Under the pieces are notes generated by a model that had not been told where the DNA came from, did not search any database, and saw only the letters and a program-made list of their open reading frames with translations. From Parvibaculaceae bacterium PLY_AMNH_Bact1 (GTDB taxonomy: Bacteria > Pseudomonadota > Alphaproteobacteria > Parvibaculales > Parvibaculaceae): DNA of 64,000 bases. Position 1 is the first letter of the stretch; every line of letters begins with the position of its first letter. The stretch is from the NCBI GenBank assembly GCA_032881465.1, contig CP126168.1, positions 1,798,001 to 1,862,000 on the forward strand, read 5' to 3'. This document shows, in pieces, positions 8,298-16,701 of the stretch. Made by a program: the position numbers and the translations under genes.

Positions 8298-10448
8298 TTA
8301 TACGCGGCCGATCGCATTTACCACTGACAGGCCTTTGAGAGCATTAATGATGCGTGTTGCGTGTTTAAGATCACGCACATCGACATCAACCACCATGTCG
8401 TAGAAATCAACGTCACGCTGAGCCAGGCTCATATTGTTAATGTTTCCGTCATAGTCAGCGATAAGGGTCGAAATAGCGCCCAGGGCACCAACTTCATTGG
8501 ATGCCCGAATATTGAACCGACTGACAAAAGTCCCGGCCTCTTGTTCTGGCGTTTCCCAGGCAACATCCACCCAGCGGTCTGTTTCCCCCTCCAGCGCTTC
8601 CAACATTGGTGAGGAAATAGGATACACAACGACACCTTCGCCCGGTGTCAAAATACCGACAATCCGGTCGCCCGGTAGAGGGAACGTATCCTCCGCAAAC
8701 CGGATCGCATGGCCCCTCTCTCCACCACGGAGCCGTACCAGCGGCTTGGCGTTGAGAGGGTCGGTTTTTTCCGCCGCACGCGCCTTCGTCTTTTTGCCAC
8801 GCTTTCCCTGTTTTCCGACGGGATAGACCTGGTCCAGCACCTCATGCGCTGACAAGGTCCCCTCACCTACCGCCCCGAACAGATCATCCAACGTCTCAAG
8901 TCCAAGCGGTCCCAATGCACGTTCAATCACGCCGTCGGTCGCGTCTTTCTCTGAGGCTTCAAAGATAGATCGCACCATCTGGCGTCCAAGCAGAACAAAT
9001 TCTTCTACTTGCTCCTGACGAAGTGCCCGGCGGATGGCAGATCGTGCCTTACCCGTTACGACATAAGCTTCCCATATTGGCACCGGCCGCTGAGCTTTGG
9101 AGCGGACAATTTCCACCTCATCACCATTCGCAAGTGGTGTACGAAGCGGCAGGTGTCGGCCATTGATTTTTGATCCTACGCACGTGTCGCCCACTTCTGT
9201 GTGGACGGCATAGGCAAAATCAAGGGCTGTTGCACCGCGTGGTAGATTGATGAGCATACCCTTAGGGGTAAAACAGAACACCTGGTCAGAGAAAAGCTGA
9301 AGCTTGGAATGCTCAAGAAACTCTTCTGCCGAACTGCCGTGCTCAAGCATTTCGACCAGCTGCCTCAACCACCCAAACGTGTCCGCATAGGTGTTGTCGG
9401 TCGTCCGTTTTTCCGGGTTTTTGTAGATCCAATGTGCTGCGATGCCATATTCAGCCACATCGTGCATGTCCTGAGTACGGATCTGGATCTCCACCCGTTT
9501 CTGCTCCGGCCCCACAATGGTCGTATGGATCGAACGGTACCCATTATTCTTCGGTGTGGAGATATAGTCCTTAAAACGACCGGGCACGCTTGGCCACCGA
9601 CGATGAAGAACACCAAGCGCGCGATAGCAATCAGCCTCATCAGCCACAAGAACCCGGAAGGCGAAAATGTCTGAAAGTTGTTCAAGTGATGCTGACCGGC
9701 TCTGCATCTTCCGCCAGATTGAATACGGTCTTTTCTGACGACCCCGGACAGCTACTTCCAGATCTGTTCCTTCAAAGAGCGCGGATATCTGCCCTCTGAT
9801 GCTTTCAATAACATCACCACTTTCAGAGCGAAAAGTGTCCAGCCGGGCTTCGATCGCCTGTCGGGCCTCAACATTGATCACCTGAAAGGACAGATCTTCC
9901 AACTCCTCTCGGAATTCATGCATCCCCATTCGGCCTGCAAGCGGCGCATAGATGTCGAGCGTTTCCTGAGCAATCCGACGGCGCTTCTCTTCTTTGGGAA
10001 CATGATGAAGGGTCCGCATATTGTGAAGCCGATCTGCGAGCTTTACGAGCAACACACGGATGTCGTTCGACATGGCCAGCAGGAACTTGCGGAAGTTCTC
10101 TGCCTGCTTTGCGTCTTCACTGTCCCATTCGAGCTGAGAGAGTTTTGTAACACCGTCAACGAGTCCGGCAATCTCTCCACCGAAGAGTGAGGCAATATCC
10201 TCCGCCGTCGCCTCTGTATCCTCGACGGTGTCATGCAGAAGGCCCGTAATGATCGTCGCTGCGTCAAGCCGCAAATCAGTCAAAATGCCCGCGACTTCGA
10301 TCGGATGTGAGAAATACGGATCGCCGGAATGACGCAGCTGATTGCCATGCATCTTGGTCGCATAGACATAGGCACGGTTGATCAGCGCCTCGTCCGCCAC
10401 CGGATCATAGGCCAGCACCTTATCCACCAGTTCATACTGGCGCAGCAT
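8298..10448 (-). CDS. rsh: bifunctional (p)ppGpp synthetase/hydrolase (Rsh)
   Basis: 716 residues from ATG 10448 (MLRQYELVDKVLAYDP); a GTG nine codons earlier is possible. Order: HD hydrolase domain with RHSGDPYFSHPIEVAGIL and GLLHDTVEDT; synthetase domain with RLHNMRTL and YRSIHTTIVGP; TGS domain (VFCFTPKGMLINLPRGATAL); C-terminal ACT domain. The intact HD motif supports both making and degrading (p)ppGpp, as for the single Rel/SpoT protein of most Alphaproteobacteria, where it is called relA, spoT or rsh. It follows rpoZ after a terminator-like hairpin. Confidence 0.95.
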   Translation of the reverse strand: MLRQYELVDKVLAYDPVADEALINRAYVYATKMHGNQLRHSGDPYFSHPIEVAGILTDLRLDAATIITGLLHDTVEDTEATAEDIASLFGGEIAGLVDGVTKLSQLEWDSEDAKQAENFRKFLLAMSNDIRVLLVKLADRLHNMRTLHHVPKEEKRRRIAQETLDIYAPLAGRMGMHEFREELEDLSFQVINVEARQAIEARLDTFRSESGDVIESIRGQISALFEGTDLEVAVRGRQKRPYSIWRKMQSRSASLEQLSDIFAFRVLVADEADCYRALGVLHRRWPSVPGRFKDYISTPKNNGYRSIHTTIVGPEQKRVEIQIRTQDMHDVAEYGIAAHWIYKNPEKRTTDNTYADTFGWLRQLVEMLEHGSSAEEFLEHSKLQLFSDQVFCFTPKGMLINLPRGATALDFAYAVHTEVGDTCVGSKINGRHLPLRTPLANGDEVEIVRSKAQRPVPIWEAYVVTGKARSAIRRALRQEQVEEFVLLGRQMVRSIFEASEKDATDGVIERALGPLGLETLDDLFGAVGEGTLSAHEVLDQVYPVGKQGKRGKKTKARAAEKTDPLNAKPLVRLRGGERGHAIRFAEDTFPLPGDRIVGILTPGEGVVVYPISSPMLEALEGETDRWVDVAWETPEQEAGTFVSRFNIRASNEVGALGAISTLIADYDGNINNMSLAQRDVDFYDMVVDVDVRDLKHATRIINALKGLSVVNAIGRV

Positions 10449-10505
10449 CGCACCCCGTCTCTTTCCCACTGCCACTATGGCAGCGTGTGTCTAAATCTAC
10501 CTCAA

Positions 10506-10547
10506 AAACGAAAAACGCCGCCCTCAAAGCAAATGCCGGGCGGCGCT
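10506..10547 (-). terminator. rho-independent terminator after rpoZ
   Basis: Perfect 8-base inverted repeat CGCCGCCC / GGGCGGCG with a 14-base loop. On the minus strand the hairpin is followed by two T runs. It lies between the rpoZ stop and the rsh start, so it should separate or attenuate the two transcripts. Confidence 0.75.
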
Positions 10548-10595
10548 TTCTCGGACAGAGTTCAGAAAACTCAGCCCCTATGTCGAAGGCGCCGC

Positions 10596-11006
10596 TCAAT
10601 CATATTCCTCTGTTTCAGGAGCACGTGGTGGCGCTGGAGCATCAAGCTGAGCCTGGAGAGCCCGAAGAAGCTCATCTTCGCTCATCCGGTCGCCTTCGCC
10701 GAGTTGAACCTCTGGAGCTGCCGCGCCTTCTTCTTCGTCAGCCGCATCGGCGCCAAGAACACCTTCCGGCTCGTCATCATCCACACGTTTCTGCATGTTT
10801 TCGATGATGTCTTCGCGAATCTCAGCAGGGATAACCGTCTGCTCTGCGATCTCTCGAAGCGCAACGACAGGATTCTTGTCATTATCGCGATCAATCGTGA
10901 GTTCAGAACCGGCGGACATGGCGCGGGCGCGATGGGCCGCCATCAGGACGAGATCAAAACGATTAGGGACCTTGTCTACGCAGTCTTCTACTGTCACGCG
11001 AGCCAT
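10596..11006 (-). CDS. rpoZ: DNA-directed RNA polymerase omega subunit
   Basis: 136 residues, starting [20 protein letters not shown], the classical omega N-terminus, with [29 protein letters not shown] completing the conserved core across two adjoining blocks. The C-terminal half is an acidic, Pro/Ala-rich extension typical of alphaproteobacterial omega. Omega helps RNA polymerase assembly and forms one (p)ppGpp binding site in proteobacteria, which fits its position just upstream of rsh. A hairpin terminator follows. Confidence 0.95.
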   Translation of the reverse strand: MARVTVEDCVDKVPNRFDLVLMAAHRARAMSAGSELTIDRDNDKNPVVALREIAEQTVIPAEIREDIIENMQKRVDDDEPEGVLGADAADEEEGAAAPEVQLGEGDRMSEDELLRALQAQLDAPAPPRAPETEEYD

Positions 11007-11091
11007 GCAGTCACACTCCGGGCGCTTGGGGAAATTAGATTCGGGCTCTGTTTAGGCGGGATACTGGCCAAACGCAAGCGAAAACAGCGCC

Positions 11092-11196
11092 TTAGAGCGT
11101 TTTCAATAGAAGTTGCAGACTTTTATGGTTCGAAAACGCGACAAACTAAACGATTAGAGCGGTTCATCCGATTCAGTTAAAACGTGAACCGCTCTA
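11092..11196. repeat. intergenic palindromic repeat, copy 2, plus a 12-base hairpin
   Basis: The left part (11094-11145) repeats the pdxJ-acpS element, sharing AGAGCGTTTTCA, TTGCAGACTTTT-like and GGTTCGAAAACGCGACA blocks. The right part is a perfect 12-base inverted repeat, TAGAGCGGTTCA at 11155-11166 and TGAACCGCTCTA at 11185-11196. It fills most of the rpoZ-folK gap and may end the folK transcript on the minus strand. Confidence 0.75.
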
Positions 11197-11207
11197 GCCC
11201 TTTGTTT

Positions 11208-11726
11208 TCAGCCTTTTGAACCAGAAGTGAGCTGCTTCAGCCCCTGCCTGTCTTCTTTAGGGAGCACCTCAAACAGCTCTTTAGCAGATGCCCCGAGAAC
11301 GGGATGCCGCCAACCTGGCGCGATATCAACCAGCGGCCCCAGCACAAAGGCCCGCTCAGCCACTCTTGGATGAGGCAATATTGGCCCATTTCCGCCGGAT
11401 TCAGGCAGAACAAGGCCGTTATAGTCGATGAGGTCTAGATCAAGGGTCCGTTCCGCCCATCGCTGCCCCCGCACCCGCCCAAAGGCTGCCTCGATCCGGT
11501 GCAATCGTTTGAGCAGGTCAGAGGGAGCCAGCGCTGTGGAGATGCATGCCACGGCATTAACAAAATCTGGCTGAGCGTAAGGAGTGACAGCTGGCGTCTG
11601 ATAGAACGGCGATGCCATCTCCACTTTCAGCCCATAGGTTGGAAACTGACCGAGCGCTGCCTCCAAGCCCTGCTTCGGACTCCCCCAACTGCCCGGCAAA
11701 TTGGCGCCCAATGCCACCAAGATCAT
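11208..11726 (-). CDS. folK: 2-amino-4-hydroxy-6-hydroxymethyldihydropteridine diphosphokinase
   Basis: 172 residues from ATG 11726 (MILVALGANLPG); an upstream in-frame extension to 11768 is not conserved-looking. The HPPK signature RWAERTLDLDLIDYNGLVL is intact, with PHPRVAERAFVLGPLVDI after it. The enzyme pyrophosphorylates the pterin in folate synthesis. It lies upstream of rpoZ on the same strand, as in many Alphaproteobacteria, and divergent from the uracil-DNA glycosylase gene, 104 bases away. Confidence 0.93.
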   Translation of the reverse strand: MILVALGANLPGSWGSPKQGLEAALGQFPTYGLKVEMASPFYQTPAVTPYAQPDFVNAVACISTALAPSDLLKRLHRIEAAFGRVRGQRWAERTLDLDLIDYNGLVLPESGGNGPILPHPRVAERAFVLGPLVDIAPGWRHPVLGASAKELFEVLPKEDRQGLKQLTSGSKG

Positions 11727-11830
11727 GTAATTCTCCAACCACACAGCCTTCCACATGCTTGCTGCCAATGCGTCCCCGGTCTATCAGATGGGTCACCACC
11801 TCTACCAGTCTGAAAGCCTCAACAAAGCTC

Positions 11831-12478
11831 ATGGATCTTACGTACACCCCGGAAGCCCCCCTTGATTGTCCTCTCTGTCCACGATTGGTGGATTTCAGAA
11901 CAGCCAACCAGGAAGCCCATCCTGATTGGTTCAACGCGCCTGTACCTTCACTGGGAAATGATTCTGCAAGGCTCCTGGTGATGGGATTGGCGCCCGGGTT
12001 GCAAGGGGCTAATCGAACGGGACGCCCTTTCACAGGGGACTGGGCCGGAGACCTGCTCTATCCAACACTTCTGGAGTTCGGCTTCGCGAAGGGCACCTAC
12101 GATGCCCGTCCCGATGACGGGCTGGAGCTCGTGGATTGCATGATCTCCAATGTCGTTCGCTGTGTCCCCCCGCAGAACAAACCGACAGGCCCTGAAGCAA
12201 AACTATGCCGTGGCTTCCTGGAAGCGCGTCTTGCAGCGCTGCCCAACCTTTCTGTCATCGTTTCGTTGGGGCGCGTCTCTCATGAGAATGTCATCAGCGC
12301 CTATGGCCTCAAACGCTCGGAGTTCACCTTCGCCCATGCCGCAGAACACGATCTGGGAAATGGCATTACCCTTTTCGATAGCTACCATTGCTCGCGGTAC
12401 AACACGAACACGGGGCGGCTCACAGAGGCCATGTTCCATGATGTCTTCAGGGCGGCGAAAAACTACCTGTCCCGATAG
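11831..12478 (+). CDS. uracil-DNA glycosylase, family 5 (UdgB-like)
   Basis: 215 residues from ATG 11831; the open frame extends upstream without coding character. GLAPGLQGANRTGRPFTGD (residues 52-70) matches family 5 UDG, which has Ala/Gly in place of the catalytic Asp of family 4. C13, C16, C111 and C126 are placed to hold a 4Fe-4S cluster. FDSYHCSRYN near the C-terminus is the second active-site motif (family HPS/HCSxxN type). It would excise uracil and possibly other deaminated bases from DNA. It stands alone, divergent from folK. Confidence 0.85.
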   Translation: MDLTYTPEAPLDCPLCPRLVDFRTANQEAHPDWFNAPVPSLGNDSARLLVMGLAPGLQGANRTGRPFTGDWAGDLLYPTLLEFGFAKGTYDARPDDGLELVDCMISNVVRCVPPQNKPTGPEAKLCRGFLEARLAALPNLSVIVSLGRVSHENVISAYGLKRSEFTFAHAAEHDLGNGITLFDSYHCSRYNTNTGRLTEAMFHDVFRAAKNYLSR

Positions 12479-12565
12479 TCGGAATTCTCCACATAGGGCA
12501 TGGGCGCACCCGGTGTTTCCTGTCTAAACTACCCCCGACAGAACAAACGGTCCGCAGGGGGAAAC

Positions 12566-14455
12566 ATGTCCGCACAGAAAGACGCCACAGAAGCCACAAA
12601 AAAGGCTCAGGCTGCCACCCAAAAAATTCTGCCCGAAGATACAAGTGAAGATTTCGATCTCGCATCAAACGGGTTCATTGGCACTATCCCGGACGCCAAA
12701 GTTGTCAATGAAGCCGGCAACACCGTGTGGGACATGTCGCGATTTGATTTCATCAAAGATGAAGCACCCGACACCGTAAACCCGAGCCTCTGGCGACAGG
12801 CAAAGCTCAATTCCATCCACGGTCTCTTTAAGGTGACGGACGGCATCTATCAGGTCCGGAACTTTGACCTGTCCAACATCACCTTCATAGAAGGCGACAC
12901 CGGCTACATTGTTATCGATCCGCTCATCTCAGCGGAGCCTGCCGCCGCTGCTCTTGCACTGATGCGCGAACATCGCGGCGACAAGCCGGTCACCGCCGTG
13001 ATCTACACACACAGTCATGTGGACCATTATGGCGGCGTCAGAGGTGTCTTGAGTGATGAAGACATTGCGAACGGCCTACAGATCATCGCCCCTGAAGGCT
13101 TCCTCGAAGCAGCGGTAAGCGAGAATGTCCTCGCAGGTAACGCTATGGGGCGTCGCGCCACCTATATGTATGGCTCCATGCTCCCACCCGGACCCAAAGG
13201 CCATGTGGATGCCGGCCTTGGCAAAACGGTATCCGTTGGCAAAGTGAGCCTGGTACCCCCAACCGTCAGCATCTGCGAAACCGGCGAAACCCTCACTGTC
13301 GATGGTGTCGAAATCGTCTTTCAGGTAACACCGGATACCGAAGCACCTGCGGAGATGAATTTCTTCTTCCCGCAATACAAAGCGCTCTGCATGGCGGAAA
13401 ACTGCTCCTGCCATCTCCACAACATCATCACGCCCCGCGGCGCGGTTGTGCGGGACGCTAAGTCCTGGAGCTACTACATCAACGAGGCGATTGACCTTTA
13501 TGCATCACAGACAGAGGTTTTGTTCGCCAGTCATCACTGGCCGCGATGGGGAAAAGACGCGAGCGTCACATTCCTGCAAAAGCAGCGGGACCTGTACAAA
13601 TATGTTCATGACCAGACGCTGCGCTTGGCCAATCACGGACAAACACCGCTGGAGATCGCTGAAGACTTCAAGCTTCCACCAAGCCTTGAACGCGAATGGT
13701 ACACGCGCGGTTACTACGGCACGCTGAGCCACAACACTAAGGCAATTTACCAGCGTTACCTCGGCTGGTTTGATGGTAACCCGGCAAACTTGCACAAATG
13801 GCCACCTGTGGAAGCAGGCAAACGCTATGTCGCGGCCATTGGCGGTGCCGATGCCGTTCTGGAGAAAGCCAAAGCATCCTTTGACGAAGGCGACTATCGC
13901 TGGGTCGCGGAACTTGTGAACCATCTGGTCTTCGCAGAGCCCGGCAATCCAGGTGCGCGGCAACTCCAAGCAGATGCCTTTGAGCAATTGGGATATCAGG
14001 CGGAGTCCGGCCCGTGGCGCGCGTTTTATCTGACCGCGGCACAAGAACTCCGAAACCCTATGCCCGCATCGGAATTCCCACGACCAGCAGGGTCTGACAC
14101 GGTGCGGGGTCTCCCCACCAACGAATTGCTGGATTCCATGTCCGTGCGCCTCAACGGTCCTAAAGCAGGTGAGAAAGAGTTCACCTTCAATCTCAAGGTT
14201 AGCGATACCGCCGAGGCCTATCTGGTCACCGTGACGAACGCTGTGCTGCATCATGAACCGGGCAAAACAGTAGCCAGCCCAGATGCGGACATTGAGATCG
14301 CACGCCTCGCACTCGCGCAACTGGCACTTGGCGAAAAATCGGTCGAGGAAGTCATGGCAGACGGCGCCAAGATCACGGGTCGACCAGAAGCCCTGACCGA
14401 GCTTCTCGGTCTGCTTGATGTGTTCGACTTCTGGTTCAACATCGTCGAACCCTAA
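12566..14455 (+). CDS. alkyl sulfatase, metallo-beta-lactamase fold (SdsA1/BDS1 type)
   Basis: 629 residues from ATG 12566, preceded by AGGGGG. The metallo-beta-lactamase motif YTHSHVDHYGG (H149, H151, D153, H154) holds two zincs; MAENCSCHLHNI and FASHHWPRWG supply further ligands. The alkyl-sulfatase dimerisation domain follows (RGYYGTLSHNTKAIYQRYLG) and the last 120 residues look like the SCP2-like lipid-binding domain. Related enzymes release sulfate from primary or secondary alkyl sulfates such as SDS. No signal peptide is seen, unlike SdsA1 itself, so it is probably cytoplasmic. Substrate is not determined by sequence. Confidence 0.88.
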   Translation: MSAQKDATEATKKAQAATQKILPEDTSEDFDLASNGFIGTIPDAKVVNEAGNTVWDMSRFDFIKDEAPDTVNPSLWRQAKLNSIHGLFKVTDGIYQVRNFDLSNITFIEGDTGYIVIDPLISAEPAAAALALMREHRGDKPVTAVIYTHSHVDHYGGVRGVLSDEDIANGLQIIAPEGFLEAAVSENVLAGNAMGRRATYMYGSMLPPGPKGHVDAGLGKTVSVGKVSLVPPTVSICETGETLTVDGVEIVFQVTPDTEAPAEMNFFFPQYKALCMAENCSCHLHNIITPRGAVVRDAKSWSYYINEAIDLYASQTEVLFASHHWPRWGKDASVTFLQKQRDLYKYVHDQTLRLANHGQTPLEIAEDFKLPPSLEREWYTRGYYGTLSHNTKAIYQRYLGWFDGNPANLHKWPPVEAGKRYVAAIGGADAVLEKAKASFDEGDYRWVAELVNHLVFAEPGNPGARQLQADAFEQLGYQAESGPWRAFYLTAAQELRNPMPASEFPRPAGSDTVRGLPTNELLDSMSVRLNGPKAGEKEFTFNLKVSDTAEAYLVTVTNAVLHHEPGKTVASPDADIEIARLALAQLALGEKSVEEVMADGAKITGRPEALTELLGLLDVFDFWFNIVEP

Positions 14456-14469
14456 GAACGAGATTGAGT

Positions 14470-14820
14470 TCAAGCTTCCTCGCGAAGCTTGAGCTTCTCT
14501 CCTACCGTGACGATGGCCTGGATCGCCGGGATCAACTCGCGCCCAAGATCGGTCAACGAATACTCAACAGTCGGCGGTGATGTCGGCTTCACTTCGCGCA
14601 AAACCACCCCCTTTGCCTCAAGCTGTCGCAGACGCTGCGTCAGCACCTTTGCGGATATAGGCGGAATATCAATCTGCAGTTCGCTGAAGCGACGCGGCCC
14701 GTCCCCTAAATGCCAGATCACATTGGGGGTCCATGTCCCCCCAATCACCGACATGCATTCTGTCAGCGCACATTTCTCCGGCGGAGGGGCAACTTTGTTC
14801 TTTCGGATCTTTACAGCCAT
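14470..14820 (-). CDS. HxlR-family winged-helix transcriptional regulator
   Basis: 116 residues. The HxlR pattern is clear: CALTECMSVIGGTWTPNVIW, then GPRRFSELQ, ISAKVLTQRLRQLEAKGVV and VEYSLTDLGREL. The conserved Cys near residue 17 is a redox or electrophile sensor in several family members. The gene is divergent from the nitronate monooxygenase gene with 121 bases between, and this gap holds a direct repeat that is a likely operator. It probably controls itself and the monooxygenase-GST pair. Confidence 0.9.
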   Translation of the reverse strand: MAVKIRKNKVAPPPEKCALTECMSVIGGTWTPNVIWHLGDGPRRFSELQIDIPPISAKVLTQRLRQLEAKGVVLREVKPTSPPTVEYSLTDLGRELIPAIQAIVTVGEKLKLREEA

Positions 14821-14830
14821 GAGTGAAACC

Positions 14831-14868
14831 AGGTTACCAAATGGAAACTCAAAAGTGAGGTTACCAAA
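14831..14868. promoter_or_regulatory. direct repeat, likely HxlR operator
   Basis: Two exact copies of AGGTTACCAAA at 14831-14841 and 14858-14868, 27 bases apart, in the HxlR / nitronate monooxygenase divergent gap. Each contains the near-palindromic core GGTTACC. HxlR regulators often bind repeats next to their own start. Confidence 0.65.
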
Positions 14869-14941
14869 GGTTATCTAATTTACATCAGTAAGTCGAACAC
14901 CTATCTCAGGCGCTCAATCAGTTAAACGCGGAGCTCCAGAC

Positions 14942-16024
14942 ATGGCCATCGACAATCGACTTACGAGCCTTTTGCAACTCAAACTCCCAATCGTCCAGGG
15001 GCCCTTTGGTGGTGGAATTTCCACAGTGCAACTCACCTCCGCTGTGTCCAACAAGGGAGGGCTTGGGTCCTTTGGGGCTCATATCCTGACACCCGACGAG
15101 ATCATCAACACCACCAAAGCCATTACCCGCGAGACCGATCAACCCTTCGCCATGAATCTTTGGGTTGAAGATCACGACCCGGAAGCTCTCTTATTCTCAG
15201 ATGACGCTTATGAGACCTATGCCACACAGTTCAAACCCTACTACGACGAACTAGGGCTGGAGCTCCCAAAACGCCCGGACAGGTTTCACGAGTCCTTTGA
15301 AGAACAGATGGAGGGCATACTACAGGCGCGTCCTCCGGTCCTCAGTTTCGTCTTTGGTATACCCTCCATAGACATTCTCCGTGCCTGTGAGGAGCGCGGT
15401 ATTCTCACCGTTGGAGCCGCAACAAGTGTCGCCGAAGCCGTTGCACTCGACTTAGCAGGCGTGAGTGCAATTGTCGCCACAGGTTTTGAAGCGGGCGGCC
15501 ATCGCCCTTCATTTCTCAGACGCGCAGAAGACAGCCTCATGAGCACAAGCGCCCTTGTGCAAACTGCAGCTGCAAGGGTTGAAACACCAATCATAGCCGC
15601 TGGCGGAATTGTCGATGCGCGTGGCGTTGAGGCGGCCCGGCTATTTGGTGCATCAGCCGCCCAGTTGGGCACTGCCTTTTTGGCATGCGAAGAATCTGGC
15701 ACGACGGACGCGCACCGCGAGCTTTTGTTCGACAAGACCGCCGTCGCCGATACAACCCTCACACGCACTTACACCGGTCGTCTGGCACGTGGGGTCCGCA
15801 ACAGGTTGATTGACGAGCTGGAACGCCCAGACAACCAGATCGCACCCTTCCCTGTTCAGGCTTGGTTCGTCGCGCCTCTCAAGAAAGCATCCATGGTCGC
15901 GAACCGGACCGATCTCACATCCCTCTATGCAGGCCAGTCCGCCCCAAACCTTCAGCACCGTAATGTGGCGTCCCTGATGGACGCCCTATCAACCTCGCTC
16001 AGCAATCAGGCTGATGCGACTTAA
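14942..16024 (+). CDS. nitronate monooxygenase (NMO/2-nitropropane dioxygenase family)
   Basis: 360 residues, an FMN-binding TIM barrel. Motifs are LPIVQGPFGGG near the start, AIVATGFEAGGHRP with the catalytic His, and PIIAAGGIVDARGVEAARLFGASAAQLGTAF split over the FMN-phosphate site. The family oxidises alkyl nitronates such as propionate 3-nitronate; some homologues act on other enolates. A GST gene follows after 14 bases, and HxlR is divergent upstream, so the three may form a detoxification unit. No signal peptide. Confidence 0.88.
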   Translation: MAIDNRLTSLLQLKLPIVQGPFGGGISTVQLTSAVSNKGGLGSFGAHILTPDEIINTTKAITRETDQPFAMNLWVEDHDPEALLFSDDAYETYATQFKPYYDELGLELPKRPDRFHESFEEQMEGILQARPPVLSFVFGIPSIDILRACEERGILTVGAATSVAEAVALDLAGVSAIVATGFEAGGHRPSFLRRAEDSLMSTSALVQTAAARVETPIIAAGGIVDARGVEAARLFGASAAQLGTAFLACEESGTTDAHRELLFDKTAVADTTLTRTYTGRLARGVRNRLIDELERPDNQIAPFPVQAWFVAPLKKASMVANRTDLTSLYAGQSAPNLQHRNVASLMDALSTSLSNQADAT

Positions 16025-16038
16025 TGAAAGGACCCCCC

Positions 16039-16656
16039 ATGAAACTCTATTACGTCCCCGCTTCCTGCTCCCTCGCCACCCATATCGTGCTCCGCGAGAC
16101 CGGAATGGAATTTGATCTCGAACGCTATGATCCGGCAAAAGGCCAGACGGAAAAAGGCATCACCTTTTCAGGCGTCAATGCAAAAGCTCGGGTCCCCGCT
16201 CTTGAATTTGATAATGGCGAGATACTCACCGAGGGCGCAGCCCTGGTTCAATATCTGGTGTCGCAAACACCTGAGCATGAATTGGCTCTGCCCATCGAAC
16301 TGGTGGCTCGCGCACGGGTTCAAGAAGGCTTGAGCTTTGTTGCATCTGATTTTCACAAATCATTCAGCCCCTTCTTCTCCACCGACACCGACGATGCAGC
16401 CAAAGAGCGAGCGCAAGCCCTCATCATCAAGCATCTCGAATATCTGGAGACCGTCTTTGGTGATGGACGCGAGTATTTTGTCGACAACACTCTTTCCGTC
16501 GCCGATATCTACTTGTTCGTTGTCCTGCGCTGGGTTGAAGCGTCAGGGTTGGAGCTAAACACCTGGAAGAAGGTTTTTGCTTTCCGTGAGCGTATGAGCA
16601 TACGCCCGCATGTCCAATCTGCACTTGAGGCCGAGGGCCTTCTTGAAGCGGCCTGA
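16039..16656 (+). CDS. glutathione S-transferase
   Basis: 205 residues from ATG 16039, with AAAGGA about 7 bases upstream; the earlier ATG at 16024 lacks such a site. The thioredoxin-like N-terminal domain starts MKLYYVPASCSLATHI, with ARVPALEFDNGEILTEGAALVQYL holding the cis-Pro and the Glu-Gly/Ser glutathione site. The C-terminal helical domain contains LSVADIYLFVVLRWV, the GST fold box. The Cys near residue 10 suggests a beta-class enzyme. It follows the nitronate monooxygenase gene and ends at a strong hairpin. Confidence 0.92.
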   Translation: MKLYYVPASCSLATHIVLRETGMEFDLERYDPAKGQTEKGITFSGVNAKARVPALEFDNGEILTEGAALVQYLVSQTPEHELALPIELVARARVQEGLSFVASDFHKSFSPFFSTDTDDAAKERAQALIIKHLEYLETVFGDGREYFVDNTLSVADIYLFVVLRWVEASGLELNTWKKVFAFRERMSIRPHVQSALEAEGLLEAA

Positions 16657-16663
16657 TCAAACG

Positions 16664-16690
16664 GAAGGCCGCGCCCAAGGTGCGGCCTTC
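16664..16690. terminator. bidirectional terminator between GST and sulfatase
   Basis: Perfect 9-base inverted repeat GAAGGCCGC / GCGGCCTTC with a 9-base loop in the 45-base gap between two convergent genes. There is no long T run on either side, so strength is uncertain. Confidence 0.65.
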
Positions 16691-16701
16691 ACCCGAAGAC
16701 G

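Noticed and set aside
13505-14473. Minus-strand frame of 322 codons opposite the alkyl sulfatase
   Set aside because: It is antisense to a gene with clear metal-binding motifs; composition and lack of any motif mark it as a shadow frame.
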